NCBI GenBank assembly: GCA_022494885.1
Contig: JAGVSM010004959.1
Coordinates: 1 to 64,000, forward strand
Reading direction: 5' to 3'
Origin: Micrasema longulum
Taxonomy: Eukaryota; Arthropoda; Insecta; Trichoptera; Brachycentridae
DNA: 64,000 nucleotides
Every line of letters starts with the position of its first letter. Position 1 is the stretch's first letter. The notes under the pieces are model-generated. The model was given only the letters and a program-made list of their open reading frames with translations, had not been told where the DNA came from and made no database searches. Below are positions 41,824-51,496 of this stretch, piece after piece. A program made the translations under genes and the position numbers.

Positions 41824-42318
41824 CATACAAGGGTGGATTGATAATGAAGCTACCTAGCGCTAGATGGCAGCACAAACACATTTTTTTTTTTCCAAATTGC
41901 GATCTGTCAAACGGCAGCTGTTAAGATGTCACCCAAATTCATCGATTAGTTTATTTGTTGTAGTCGTTTGAAGTAAACAACTTTTGTGTTTCTTGAAAAA
42001 TGGAAAAAAAGCGAATTTCGTGCAGTGATTAAACACTATTATTTGAAAGGGAAACGGCGAAAGAGACAAAAGAAAAGCTCGATAAACATTACGGTGAGTC
42101 TGCTTCGTCAGATTACATGGTAAAATATTAGATTGCAGAATTTAAACGCGGCCGAACGAGCACTGCAACAATGCCATCAACAGGAAGGCCAAAAGAGGTG
42201 GTTACTGAAGAAAATATCAAGAAAATCTTCGATATAGTTATGAATGATCGCCGAGTGAAGTTGCGTGAGATTGTTGAAATGGTAAACATCTCATATGAAC
42301 GTGTGTTCAACTCCGGCC
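41824..42318 (+). pseudogene. Mariner transposase, N-terminal fragment with 5' UTR
   Basis: The frame from about 42000 reads MEKKRIS, then (after shifts) AKETKEKLDKHYGESASSDY, IAEFKRGRTSTATMPSTGRP and DRRVKLREIVEMVNISYERV. This is the paired helix-turn-helix N-terminal region of a mariner transposase, different from the one at 33.9 kb. The catalytic part is missing: at about 42305 it jumps to CCGGCCACCCTATA, which may be a piece of the far TIR (compare CAAGGGTGGATTGATAATG at 41830). It may therefore be an internally deleted element. Confidence 0.8.
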
Positions 42319-42605
42319 ACCCTATATATACACATATCTTTTGAACCTATGGAAATTTCTGTCCCTCTTAAAATCACCAATATGTTTATGTACATAGATC
42401 AAGTTTTCATAAATATGTTGATTTCTTTAAACTTATCTCTAAGTCATGTTTGTTATGTCTCGTCTGGAAGGTGTCGTCATCACGTGCTTTTCCAGGGCCG
42501 CGATTACAAACGCTATCTACATCGGTACAAATCGAAATTATATAAAAAACAATATTTACGTAATGTGTATATTTGTATAAAACCTGTGATTGGACAAGTT
42601 CAACA
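42319..42605. other. No gene seen
   Basis: Low-complexity to mixed sequence; a 110-codon open frame covers it without recognisable motifs or favourable codon use, so it is not called. Confidence 0.35.
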
Positions 42606-42700
42606 TCTGTTGACTTTCGTTAAGTAAAAGAGCTGAAACCTTTATCATGTGGGTGAGATTCACCCGGCAGAGCATTTTAATTTTTTATACTTCTTATACC
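42606..42700 (+). repeat. Repeat family A fragment
   Basis: ATCTGTTGACTTTCGTTAAG, AAAAGAGCTGAAACCTTTAT and GTGGGTGAGATTCACCCGG match the middle of the monomer. T1 starts directly after it. Confidence 0.75.
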
Positions 42701-43216
42701 AGTAGCTCAATCACAAATAACTATCGACGTGCTGAAAAACATACTAAGCATTTTAGCGATCACAATGAACAATAATGAACGTGCTTAAGTTATCGAAGTC
42801 ATAAGTCAACGCGGGTGTAATCTCTAAGTCAACGCTCGTGTCAGTTTGTTTTTTGTTTTCCTCGTAAATAAATACAGTTTACTGGCGAAAAATCGGCGTT
42901 TACTATAAAAAATTGAACAATATATTGCACTTGCTAAATAGTAAGGAGTATCTAATACAAAAAAGTGAAAATTAAATCACAATTACTATGGCGACTGTTT
43001 TTCTTAACATTTGGCTCGCCAACCGCCGGCTAAATGCAATAAATAGCGTGATAAATAAAAAAATAAATAAAAATAGCAGTTTTGGAATATTTTCTATATT
43101 TACACTGGTGAAAATCAAATATGTGATTGCGCAGCAGGATTATGTCGCGAAACGTAAATATTAGGTGTTCACGTTTAATATTAGGTGTTCACGGATGTTC
43201 CATTGTGATTGCGAAT
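42701..43216 (+). mobile_element. DNA transposon T1, right end truncated
   Basis: The left TIR TAGCTCAATCACAAATAACT starts at about 42703 and the interior is the same as at 29939-30452. It stops after CATTGTGATTGCGAATAC, so the right TIR is missing. Confidence 0.85.
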
Positions 43217-43229
43217 ACATGCTCCCTAG

Positions 43230-44175
43230 CTGAAGAATATTGTATCTAGAAAGAACCTCCATGCATCTATGTAGGTTGCCAGCTCCTGTGCATCCTTCCA
43301 AGTCAGGTTCTCATCCCGAAGTTCTGACATAAACTGCCGACGAACAGTCAGCAGTGGACGTCCAGGACGTCGAGAACCTGATGCCTTGTAAAGTAGGCGA
43401 GCGTGGTAAAGGCTCTCTATATGGCCTAGCTAACCGTATCGCCTCCGCTTGACGACAGTTGTCACCGGAGTTTGCTGCGTCCGTTCTCTTATTACTTCAT
43501 TCCTCACAAAGTCAAACCACCGCACACCCAAGATTCTTCTGACACCTATTGTCAAAACTCAGAATTTTGCTATTTTGGGCCCTAGTGAGGTGTCACAATT
43601 CACATCCGTAGAGAATACGTGTTATGCAGGCGTTATATAGGCGGCATTTGGTTTTCACAGAGTAAATATCCGATCTCCAGACAGTTTTCATACTGTTGAA
43701 TGTGGCGCCTGCTACTCCTAACCGCACTCCCAGTTATTTTTGAAAGCTGCCATTTTCTGTAACATTTACTCCCAGGTATTTGAAACTCTCGACCCTTTTG
43801 ATGATTTGGTTTGATAGTCAGGGGATTTTGAGCATCAAGGCACGAAGTATTACACAGTACATGGGTATTTGCTATATTGATTTTTAAACCCATCCATGCG
43901 GAGTACCTATTTAGGCTATCTGCAGCGGCCTGAAGACCGCCGACTGAATCGTCAATTATAACCGCATCACTCTAGGTCGCAGAGTTTTCGGGAGAAGGGG
44001 ATGGATATTCCTCGATCTAGTGGAGTTGACTTCCTCAGGATGAAGTCCATAAAGATTATAAAAATGAACGGTGCAAGGACGCAACCTTGGCGAACTCCGG
44101 TGGTGACCCCAAACCAATCTGTGACAACATCGTTAATTCTGATTCGGCATTCGCTTCTTGAGTGAAGGGCTTTAC
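43230..44175 (-). mobile_element. RTE-like LINE, reverse-transcriptase pseudogene (long fragment)
   Basis: The minus strand begins VTDWFGVTTGVRQGCVLAPF and FIIFMDFILRKS (RT fingers-to-palm block 'GVRQGCVLSP'). It then runs through many stops and shifts with recognisable tracts (GWMGLKINIANTH-like, KYLGVNVTENGSFQ-like). The last part holds codons for a GRPGRPLLTVRRQFMSEL-like tail. The YADD region is deleted around 43970. It is old; the strongest sister is the scrap at 85-165. Confidence 0.8.
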
Positions 44176-44271
44176 AACAGAGTATGAATAAAAAAATATA
44201 TATTATTTTTGTAAAATGAATAATCCGGAAGGGTAAATAATTAAATTCTAAAATATTTAATTAAAAAAAAA

Positions 44272-44372
44272 AAACAGCCAATGACAGGTCATAAGCCCTG
44301 TAAACGCCTAGACTTTCATATTCCCTTCTCAAAAATGTTTTCCCTCTCTGTTGCAACAAATTTAAAGAGTTC
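44272..44372 (-). repeat. Repeat family A scrap
   Basis: GCCAATGACAGGTCATAAGC and CCCTTCTCAAAAATGTTTTC match the arm. Confidence 0.85.
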
Positions 44373-44445
44373 AGGGCTCCGATTACAATGGAAAGTTTAC
44401 ATTTATCTTCAACTAAATGTAATTGAATATTTGTATATAACCATT

Positions 44446-44500
44446 TACCGACTTTTCTATGTCTACCGGTTTCGAGACGTACCCGTCTCTTCATCAGGAC
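44446..44500 (-). ncRNA. Hammerhead-ribozyme-like motif, all core boxes intact
   Basis: Read on the minus strand: CUGAUGA (44497-44491), stem II GAGAC/GUCUC around a GGGUAC loop, GAAA (44473-44470), and stem III ACCG...CGGU. This matches the hammerhead consensus CUGAnGA...GAAA...UH. Stem I is not evident by eye, so folding may need a longer or dimeric form, as reported for minimal ribozymes of Penelope-like elements. Confidence 0.65.
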
Positions 44501-44558
44501 ATCAATTAAACCAACATGCAAACTAACTTTAATAAAAATACAGGAGTTAAAATCTTAC

Positions 44559-44821
44559 ATCGTCATCGTCGTTCCCTTTCCGCACCTAATGGTGCATAGG
44601 GCACTGCATTGGTATACCAATCGCAGCGTATCTTGATCATTTCTGTTTCATAAAGGTAAGGTGATCAGTATTACGCTTCAGATCCCAGTCGAGGGACTAT
44701 GAAATATTCTAGTGTAAAGACACCCTTTTAAATAATATTCCATGTCAACCATGTCGGGAATCGAACCCGAGACCTCTTGCATGGTAGGCAAACGCGCTGA
44801 CCATTACACCACGAGGCCGAC
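44559..44821 (-). mobile_element. tRNA-Gly-headed SINE with target duplication
   Basis: The head on the minus strand starts at 44821 (GTCGGCCTCGTGGTGTAATG) with B box GGTTCGATTCCC, and the body is the same as at 198-439. The tail is at 44559-44575 (ACG/ATG repeats). CTTACAT flanks both sides (44554-44560 and 44836-44842), and the uninterrupted sequence exists at 30855-30870. Confidence 0.92.
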
Positions 44822-45178
44822 AATCAATCAAAAAAACTTACATACTAATAACAAAGGGTTAAAAGTAAATAATATGGAAATATTTCACATTAGGAATTTA
44901 AAAAATAATTAAACAACCTTTCAATATAGTCGTTTATACGATGCTCCATTGTAATGGTCACCTTATTAAACCTATAAAGCTTACCCCCTCCCTCCATCCC
45001 CTCTACTTTTTTCATTTATATCTCAAACAACAGAATATTTTCATAATTTAATCGGTGCATGTTTGTCCTAATCGGTACATGTGCTTTTTGAAATGCATGT
45101 CGTGTTGGTTTTATATTTTTGTGCAACAACTATGGTGAAGGTATATAGTGGGTTTTGCATGTTGGTTTAGTTGGTGTC

Positions 45179-45230
45179 CTGACGAAGAGACAGGTACATC
45201 TCGAAACCGGTAGACACAGAAAAGTCGGTA
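45179..45230 (+). ncRNA. Hammerhead-ribozyme-like motif
   Basis: CUGACGA, stem II GAGA(C)/(A)UCUC, GAAA, and stem III ACCG/CGGU followed by A. The core boxes are intact; the closing base pair of stem II is C-A. Confidence 0.6.
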
Positions 45231-45260
45231 AGTGGTTATATACAAATATTTAATAGCGTT

Positions 45261-45530
45261 TAGTAAATTTTTTAGCACAAAGTTAATGGTTCAAATATTT
45301 ATCTTTAATTTTATCTACAACAAAGTGATATAAAGTTGTCTGTATGAACAGCAGAATATGCATACAATTTTTTCTTCTAAACATGTTCAATTATAGGTTA
45401 CCGACGAAGATACTTTAAATGTGCATGCAAATATGCTCATTTTCGTACTCAAACATAGGTCTTTCTTTATAGACAGTCGACGATAACTCTGTTAACTTCC
45501 TATTGTAATCGGGGCCCAGTTATATTTTAT
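45261..45530. other. No gene seen
   Basis: AT-rich sequence following the Penelope-like end. No feature was recognised. Confidence 0.35.
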
Positions 45531-45532
45531 TT

Positions 45533-45735
45533 AAACAATGTTTGAGTATGTCCAAATGCTTGCAGACTGGCTGGATTTCCTCCCTAGGGAGTCAATTTAT
45601 ATTTCAATTTATTGCAACAGAGAGAAAAAACATTATTGAGGAGGGAATAAGGAGTCATTGACTGGTTGAAGTGGCCACTTTACCCACTGTGTAACATTCA
45701 CCATTCTGCCTATGTTTTAACATCCATACTTAAGC
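45533..45735 (+). repeat. Repeat family A fragment
   Basis: CAATGTTTGAGTATGTCCAA, CTCCCTAGGGAG and CACTTTACCCACTGTGTAAC. It is truncated where a T1 end begins. Confidence 0.85.
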
Positions 45736-45813
45736 ATGTTCATTATTGTTCATTGTGATCGCTGAAATGCTTAGCATGTTTTTAAGCACGTCGATAGTTA
45801 TTTGTGATTGAGC
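45728..45813 (-). mobile_element. DNA transposon T1 end
   Basis: ACTTAAGCATGTTCATTATT through to CACGTCGATAGTTATTTGTG and ATTGAGCTA. Confidence 0.8.
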
Positions 45814-45829
45814 TACAGGGGATACGATA

Positions 45830-45955
45830 TATTCTAGTGTGAAAACACCCTCTTCAATAAATATTTCTCATCAACCATGTCGGGAATTAAACCCGAGATA
45901 TTTTGAATGGCAGGCAAATGCGCTGACCATTACACCACGAGGTCGACATACCGTT
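45830..45955 (-). mobile_element. tRNA-Gly-headed SINE, 5' part, diverged
   Basis: The head from 45950 is GTCGACCTCGTGGTGTAATG. The B box is mutated (GGTTTAATTCCC) and the body is cut short at about 45830. Confidence 0.75.
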
Positions 45956-46019
45956 GATTATAGTGAAGTCAAAGAGCTGAAACCTTTATTGCTGTGAAGA
46001 AATTTATCTGATGGTTTAA

Positions 46020-46312
46020 TCTCGATCTCGACATTTGTGCACCTATCATACATCGTTTTACCACACATTCGCCTGAGGATCGCATTTCGACAGCATTCAA
46101 CCTACTTTCATCATTATTTTTCCAATTCTATCTTCGCTCCCATACATTAGAGTTGGAACTAGAACTCCGTTGTGAACTGTTAGTTTAGCCTCCTGCGATA
46201 AACATTTGTTTGCCAAAGTAGATTTTAGTGCACCGTTCACCCTGTTCCCGGCACTCACCCTCCTTTCAATATCTTTCTCGGCCTTTCCGTCCCTAGTAAA
46301 CATACTTCCAAT
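46020..46312 (-). mobile_element. RTE-like LINE fragment
   Basis: The minus frame reads MFTRDGKAEKDIERRVSAGN, RVNGALKSTLANKCLSQEAK and TVHNGVLVPTLMYGSE, a stretch without stops. Confidence 0.88.
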
Positions 46313-46337
46313 TTTTATACTTCGTCTTTTACCAGGT

Positions 46338-46580
46338 AGTTAATTTAACAATGTTTGAGTATGTCCAAATGCTAGCAGACTGGCTGGATTTCCTTCCTAG
46401 GGAGTCATTCATATTTCAATGTATTGCAACATAGATGGAAAACATTATTGAGAAGGGAATATGAAAGTCTAGTCATTTACAGGGCTCATGACTTGTCATT
46501 GGCTGGTTATAGTGGAAATAAATTTTCATATTCCCTTTCAATAATGTTTTCTCTCTCTGTTGCAATAAATTTAAATATTT
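46338..46580. repeat. Repeat family A, arm plus short inverted end
   Basis: The plus arm CAATGTTTGAGTATGTCCAA ... GGCTCATGACTTGTCATTGG is followed by an inverted stub TTTCATATTCCCTTTC at 46525-46575. Confidence 0.8.
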
Positions 46581-46850
46581 AATTTTATTTATTTATTCAT
46601 ATTTTTCCTTTTACAAAATACAATTAATAATAAAAATAATGTGACCTTACTGGGGTTACCCGTGCCGAGGACACTTAACAATAGACTTTTTTTTAAATGT
46701 TTTTACATTTGAGAATAAACAAAGAAGACTAACTGAATAAACAGAGATAATTAACAAAATGTTCAGACAGTTTTAAACACTAATAATTGTTTTGTTTAAA
46801 GAGTTCTTTAGTTGTGGTTAGATAAGGGAGGTCATACTAATATATGTTTC
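46581..46850 (-). mobile_element. LINE 3' UTR (family J3)
   Basis: TTTATTTATTCATATTTTTC tail, CTGGGGTTACCCGTGCCGAG and GAGAATAAACAAAGAAGACT match other family copies. Confidence 0.78.
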
Positions 46851-46920
46851 ATCATCATAATCCCTTTCCGCACCTAATGGTGCAAAGGGCACTGCCTTGG
46901 TACACCAAACGTTTATTATC
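46851..46920 (-). mobile_element. tRNA-Gly SINE, 3' fragment
   Basis: TCATCATCATAATCCCTTTC and CGCACCTAATGGTGCAAAGG are the SINE body end; the head is missing. Confidence 0.75.
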
Positions 46921-46939
46921 TTAAAAAAGACATATTTTA

Positions 46940-47485
46940 TAGCAATATTTTGAGTTTGTCCATTTTTTGCAGACAAGGACTGGATTCAACTCACTGGGGA
47001 GCTGTTAATGTATAGCAACAGAGATCGAGATCATTTAGATTTAGGATTCCAGTCTTTGTCTACAAAAAATTGGACAAACTCAAAATATTGTTGATAAATC
47101 CACCTGGTCCATGAAGTATAGAAATTGAAAAAATAACATTTTCAGGCGTTGCCTAGTATGTAGGTGAAATAATTCAATTAGATGAATCTCACCCGCATAA
47201 ATAAAGGTTTTAGCTCTTTAACTTCACAAATGTCAACAGATGAAAGAATTAAAGGAATATAGATTTTCAAATATGGGCAGAATGGTGAATGTTACAGTGC
47301 GTAAAGTGGCCACTTAAACCAGCCATTGACAGGTCATAAGCCCTGTAGATGCCTAGACTTCTATATTGCCTTCTCTTAAATGTTCTTCATCTCTGTTGTT
47401 ATATGTTAATATAAACAGCTCCCCAGGGAGTTGAATCCAGTCCTTGTCTACAAAAATTTGGACAAACTCAAAATATTGTTGATAT
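46940..47485. repeat. Repeat family B, short fold-back followed by a full inverted monomer
   Basis: The plus arm 46942-47035 and minus arm 47043-47095 are inverted. A full minus monomer follows to CAAACTCAAAATATTGTTGA at 47461-47482. ACTCAAAATATTGTTGATA recurs at 47080 and 47466, giving a period of about 385 bp. Confidence 0.88.
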
Positions 47486-47992
47486 AAAACAAATTTTATT
47501 TTACATAAAACGGATATTTTTATATCATGTTACATAATATTTGATGTTTTAAAAATAATGTCGGTCAAATGTCCACCACAGAGTTGTTTAATCCCAGGTC
47601 CAATTTTTATTAGTTTTCTCATTAGATGAGCAAAGTAGGGTAAAAAAAATTACTACCCTGGCAACACTAACGAAATGTCCATTTTGTTTCTTCAGCGATC
47701 TGACAGATGGAAAAATAATTCATTTTTTAAGTAATGCATTTGCTACATACACATTCATTTGGTAATTACACATGAAATGTGATTCCATCCTGTTTCTTTA
47801 AGACCCTAGCAGTATTTCTACACTTTAAAAGGTAACAACACGGCATAGTTGAATTCAAATCAGGAGCTGCGTACTGAGCGACGTCTACAAAGAATCTAAT
47901 GGGTCAAAACGTAAACCTGCTCATTTATGAGTAGTTTAGTCGCCTTCTGTTTGATGTGCGTATGCGGTTTCTGGTCAATTCTTAATTTTATG
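47486..47992 (-). mobile_element. THAP-bearing DNA transposon, copy 2 (one end truncated)
   Basis: The complement matches 10100-10590 closely, including a frame with MPCCYLLKCRNTARVLKKQD and GITFHV. The end TTCTTAATTTTATGG (47978-47992) is the counterpart of the 24-bp TIR. The far end is lost at the junction with repeat B. Confidence 0.75.
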
Positions 47993-48088
47993 GACAGGTT
48001 ATAGGCCCTGTGAATGCCTCGACTTCCATATCACCTTCTAAAAGACGTTTTCCTGTCTGTGGCAGTAAATTTCAATCTTAATAATTGC
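47993..48088 (-). repeat. Repeat family A scrap
   Basis: CAGGTTATAGGCCCTGTGAA and TCGACTTCCATATCACCTTC are a diverged arm. Confidence 0.7.
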
Positions 48089-48094
48089 AAAATT

Positions 48095-48560
48095 ACAGAT
48101 AGAAATTCTCAAACCCGTTTCGCAACGCGAGAGAAAACTGTGCGAAACGCGATACGGATAGCATTACGTAAATCCGCGGCGATTATCTTACGAACAATTA
48201 TATAAAAATATCATTAGCCACTTACGCGCTTCCATCGCGAGTGTTTATTGCAAAACAGCACTGCAGACCTGGTGCATTGGATAACAGCGCCGTGCGGGCG
48301 AGCCGGGCGCGCGGCGTATCTGACCGGCGGGAAGATGGCTTGTGGCCTGACCTCTGCTGATATAACCAATAACAACCGCTAGCGAGGCGACGGGACGAAT
48401 AATTACGCGGATTCCGATAAACTTTTCGCAGATTCGAGGTCAATTCGCCTTCAATCGGGCCCGTTGTTGACAATTCAATTGAGAATTGAGGACATAAAAA
48501 ACCGGCCCCCGTCCTCTTGACATTTGTCTGTGGTTTTACGATTTCGAAATGAGAGTGCGT
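48095..48560. other. GC- and CpG-rich island, probable regulatory or promoter-like DNA
   Basis: The composition shifts sharply at 48120-48530 (GCGCGCGGCGTATCTGACCG, CTAGCGAGGCGACGGGACGA). A TATA-like GACATAAAAAACCGG sits at 48490-48505 and is followed by CCCCGTCCTCTTGACATTTG. The open frames on both strands are short and unconvincing. It might be a promoter/5' UTR of an untraced transcript or a conserved enhancer. Confidence 0.35.
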
Positions 48561-48759
48561 TCGAAAAACACCTTTTCGCCAATTGAACCAAAAATCTTCA
48601 TACAGATTTATATTTTTTTATTTCGTCATGATTGTATGACAACGACGCATGTGATTATCGGTTTATTTATTTTTTGACATCTTATGTCACAACTCGATAA
48701 GAACAAATGAATATCCTTTAAAACTTGGGTTACTTACAAATTTAGATTTTTTCAAACCT

Positions 48760-48930
48760 TTCAAATAAAGCCTTTATAATATAAAGGCTTTGTTTTAGTC
48801 GTTTGCTTACTCCCACACCACACAAACACACCTTTACACTTATTATTATGCAAATACCCTATCTTTTTTTAAGTTATTATATCATCGTCGACTGTTTCTG
48901 TAAAATAAATAAATAAATAAATAATCTGTT
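48760..48930 (+). mobile_element. LINE 3' UTR with TAAA tail
   Basis: CTTACTCCCACACCACACAA, TCGACTGTTTCTGTAAAAT and the TAAATAAATA tail match the end of 12300-12695. A hairpin AAGCCTTTATA/TATAAAGGCTT lies at 48769-48791. Confidence 0.7.
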
Positions 48931-49074
48931 TTAAATCAAATATAAAAGAAAACCAATGTCGGATTTTCACACATACGTCGTTTTTCTGCTACCACGACTC
49001 AATATTTTAGTTTATTTTATTTTATGTATAAATCATATGACAAAAAATATTTTTTTTTTTTTTTTGAAAAAAAG

Positions 49075-49252
49075 AAATATTTTCGTTCTTATGATTTACC
49101 CAAATATTTAATTTTGAGGGCCATTTTCAACGAGTTGTAAATAACTCACTATTAGAAAATGGAATCGAGTTGGGGTAGAGTGGGATTCGAACCGCGGACC
49201 TTCGGTCCGTGAGTCCGAGACACTAGCCACAGGACCACAACCCGATTAATAC
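49075..49252 (-). mobile_element. SINE family 2, full-length copy
   Basis: From 49252: AATCGGGTTGTGGTCCTGTG head, CTCACGG anticodon-like loop and GGTTCGAATCCC box. The body has GAGTTATTTACAACTCG; the A-tail complement is at 49045-49075. Confidence 0.88.
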
Positions 49253-49429
49253 ATTAATACGTTGATAAACCTTCCCAGGAGTTACAAATACTCAATTCGG
49301 GACAAAAATAATATCAACATTTAGAAAATAACACATATTGAGAACAACAAAGAAATAAAGCATGTTTAGCATCTTTATAACTAAATTTAGCACAACAATA
49401 TATACGCAAGCAGAATAAATATATTTTAA

Positions 49430-49835
49430 AAAAACGCTTTTAAGAATAAAAATAAGGAGTGAATCTACTAAGGGAGATAAGGTCATTAACGTCACATGCC
49501 ATGCAGATGATGCTGCCGTAGTGATGATGATAACATATCCATCTCAGTTAGTAAACATCTGGATGCCTAAGAAATGTCGTAAAGTACAATGAACACATTA
49601 TTATTGGAAACATTATTTGGATATACAAAACGTGTGTCAGACCAAATCATGGTGTATAATACAGAGGCGAGGATAGATAGAGAGAAAATAAAAAATACAA
49701 AAAACCAAGTAGAAAAACTAAATAGAAAAACTAAATAGAAAAACCAAATAACTGCTTAGAACGTCAGAGATGAAAGTAGAAACCCAAAAAAGGCAGAATC
49801 TAGTCAAGAAGTTAGACGGATTTGCGCATGTAATT
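49430..49835 (+). mobile_element. RTE/SR-type LINE RT scraps
   Basis: The tracts 49440-49520 (CTAAGGGAGATAAGGTCATT, CATGCAGATGATGCTGCCGT, an 'HADDAA'-like palm box) and 49615-49680 (IYKTCVRP-like codons followed by TEARIDR) follow the order of an RT. Many frameshifts. Confidence 0.5.
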
Positions 49836-50430
49836 ATATGTCGTATCCAGCCACTTAATTGAACGACTAGGTTGTTCATGAAATGCTCGTTTTTAATTGA
49901 ATGGCTATCGGACGCTTAGCCATAATGTTGAAAGCAACGTTTAACCAAAGGGCTGAACGTGGCTTAGCCTTTTAAATTTGAATACAACAATAATAATTAT
50001 AAAGAAGTTCAATGGTAAAAAAAAAATGTTCATGGACTATTAAACTAAGCCAAATTAAAAAAAAAAAACAACAAATGTCGTGTTATCAGCGCTTTGATTT
50101 TTTTAAGTTTTGTGATTTTGACATCATTTTTCCCTGCGAGGTATCAAATTTTCTAAAGTCAGTTGTTTTGATTGAGGGGTAACCGGAAATGTACCAAACG
50201 TTAAAATTTTTGGGATCATTTTCATCGAATTGCAAATAAATCACATGGTTTCACTTATTTAGAATCCATGACCGGGACTCTGCCATGTGTGAACGTCAGC
50301 TTGAAGAGGAAGATCTACAACATGTTTTTTTTATGCCCTATAAATGATTGTTATATTGAGTTCCGATTCGACTCAAATATTAAACACTAACGCACTAATG
50401 TATGCGTAGATATTTAAATAACTTAAAATC
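49836..50430. other. No gene seen; SINE-2 body scrap at 50196-50250
   Basis: GGGATCATTTTCATCGAATT and AATAAATCAC resemble the SINE family 2 body. The rest is unassigned AT-rich sequence. Confidence 0.4.
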
Positions 50431-50431
50431 T

Positions 50432-50905
50432 AAAGAGCCGTTTACACCTGAACAATACAATAGATATGACAATTTTGTCGTGTTCCAGCTTCGCGAATAG
50501 CCTCGACCGCGCGGAAAAGAAAGTTGGGACAATACGAAAATTTGTAAATTAATAGACGACGGCGTTTATTACGAGGAAAATGACTATGTATTGTATATCA
50601 AGAGAACTAAAAAATAATTTAAAACATACTGCCTCCATTTCAGTAGAAAAAAATGTGCGGAAGTGACACGTTCACGTCGAGAAAATCGTTATTGTCACAA
50701 GGTTCTGTCCGTGTGTGTTCACGTGAGGACAATGAATCTGCTGGCGATCGATGCGCATGATGTTCTGTAGAGATAGCCTGCCCGTCTATCTCAGTGGCGA
50801 TGTCTCGAAACAATTTTTGTCCTACAATTTGCTGTTAACACGTAAAAATGGTCGAGTTCTAGGACAAAACAAAATTTTATGTCCTGGTGTGAACGATTTT
50901 TAAAT
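50432..50905 (-). mobile_element. DNA transposon H, both inverted ends present (~475 bp)
   Basis: The left end AGCCGTTTACACCTGAACAA and right end TTATGTCCTGGTGTGAACGA are related inverted repeats with inner TTTTGT blocks. The interior shares a ~150-bp core with 5838-6000, including ATAGCCTGCCCGTCTATCTC. No transposase. The termini starting with a GTTTACAC word suggest, but do not prove, a Harbinger- or similar MITE. Confidence 0.65.
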
Positions 50906-50909
50906 CTCG

Positions 50910-51325
50910 ACACTGGCTAGAACATCCCAGTAGGTAATGTAAAAAAGCCAATAAATAATGAAGAACCAACGATCGCAGCTTTTATCTATGGAAGTTTGAC
51001 AGATGACAGCGATGGTCCAAAATTCAAAACAAACCTTGATCTCGACTAAAAAGTTTAATTAATTACAAAATTAACATATTACACTGTATTTAATTCTAGT
51101 ATCAAACTGACGGCCATCTAAATATTTCAAAATTGCTACTTTTATTCAGCAAAAGTCACTAATAATTTGATTGATATAACATTTTATATTTAAAGGTCGA
51201 AATTTCTTCAACACATATTTTCGATAATTTTTGCTTTAAAATTACATACACCAATAATGTATTTTTTATCTCGGTTGGGTATTAAAACGGCGGTTTCGTT
51301 ATTATAAAATAGTTTTACCCCTAAA
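50910..51325. promoter_or_regulatory. Presumed 5' flank/UTR of ZAD zinc-finger gene
   Basis: This is the single-copy sequence between an upstream transposon and the start codon at 51326. No TATA box at a convincing distance was seen. Position alone makes it the likely promoter region. Confidence 0.35.
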
Positions 51326-51496
51326 ATGGCCGATTTGGACTCGCAGAATACGAATAGAAAAAACGTAAAATTCAACAATGCCGTGTGCCAGTGTTGTCTT
51401 TCTAAGGAAAATCTCAAAAGTATGCTGGACACTAAATTAATTGATTGTAAAATGGAATCTTATGGGAACATGCTACGTAAATGCTTCTCTATTGAG
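51326..51496 (+). CDS. ZAD zinc-finger gene exon 1 (first half of ZAD)
   Basis: It starts at ATG 51326 and ends GAG|GTGATC, 57 codons, phase 0. It contains VCQCCLSKENLKSM and then YGNMLRKCFSIE, matching the first half of a ZAD (first CxxC pair and the 'ML..CF.I' helix). The start is chosen as the first in-frame ATG, about 20 residues before the first zinc ligand, which is usual for this class. Confidence 0.9.

Larger units (their letters stand above)
44395..45260. mobile_element. Penelope-like element ends as an inverted pair, split by a SINE
   Basis: The minus-strand hammerhead-bearing terminus (44395-44520) is followed head-to-head by a plus-strand 3' part (44521-45260) with its own hammerhead motif. 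Arms 44413-44520 and 45140-45252 are inverted complements. The plus part (AATAAAAATACAGGAGTTAA, AAAGGGTTAAAAGTAAATAA) matches 30825-31275, except for the SINE at 44559-44821. Inverted terminal arrangements are known for Penelope-like elements. Confidence 0.8.

Noticed and set aside
42295..42627. A 110-residue plus-strand protein
   Set aside because: It starts inside a mariner remnant and ends in repeat A; no motif is consistent across it.
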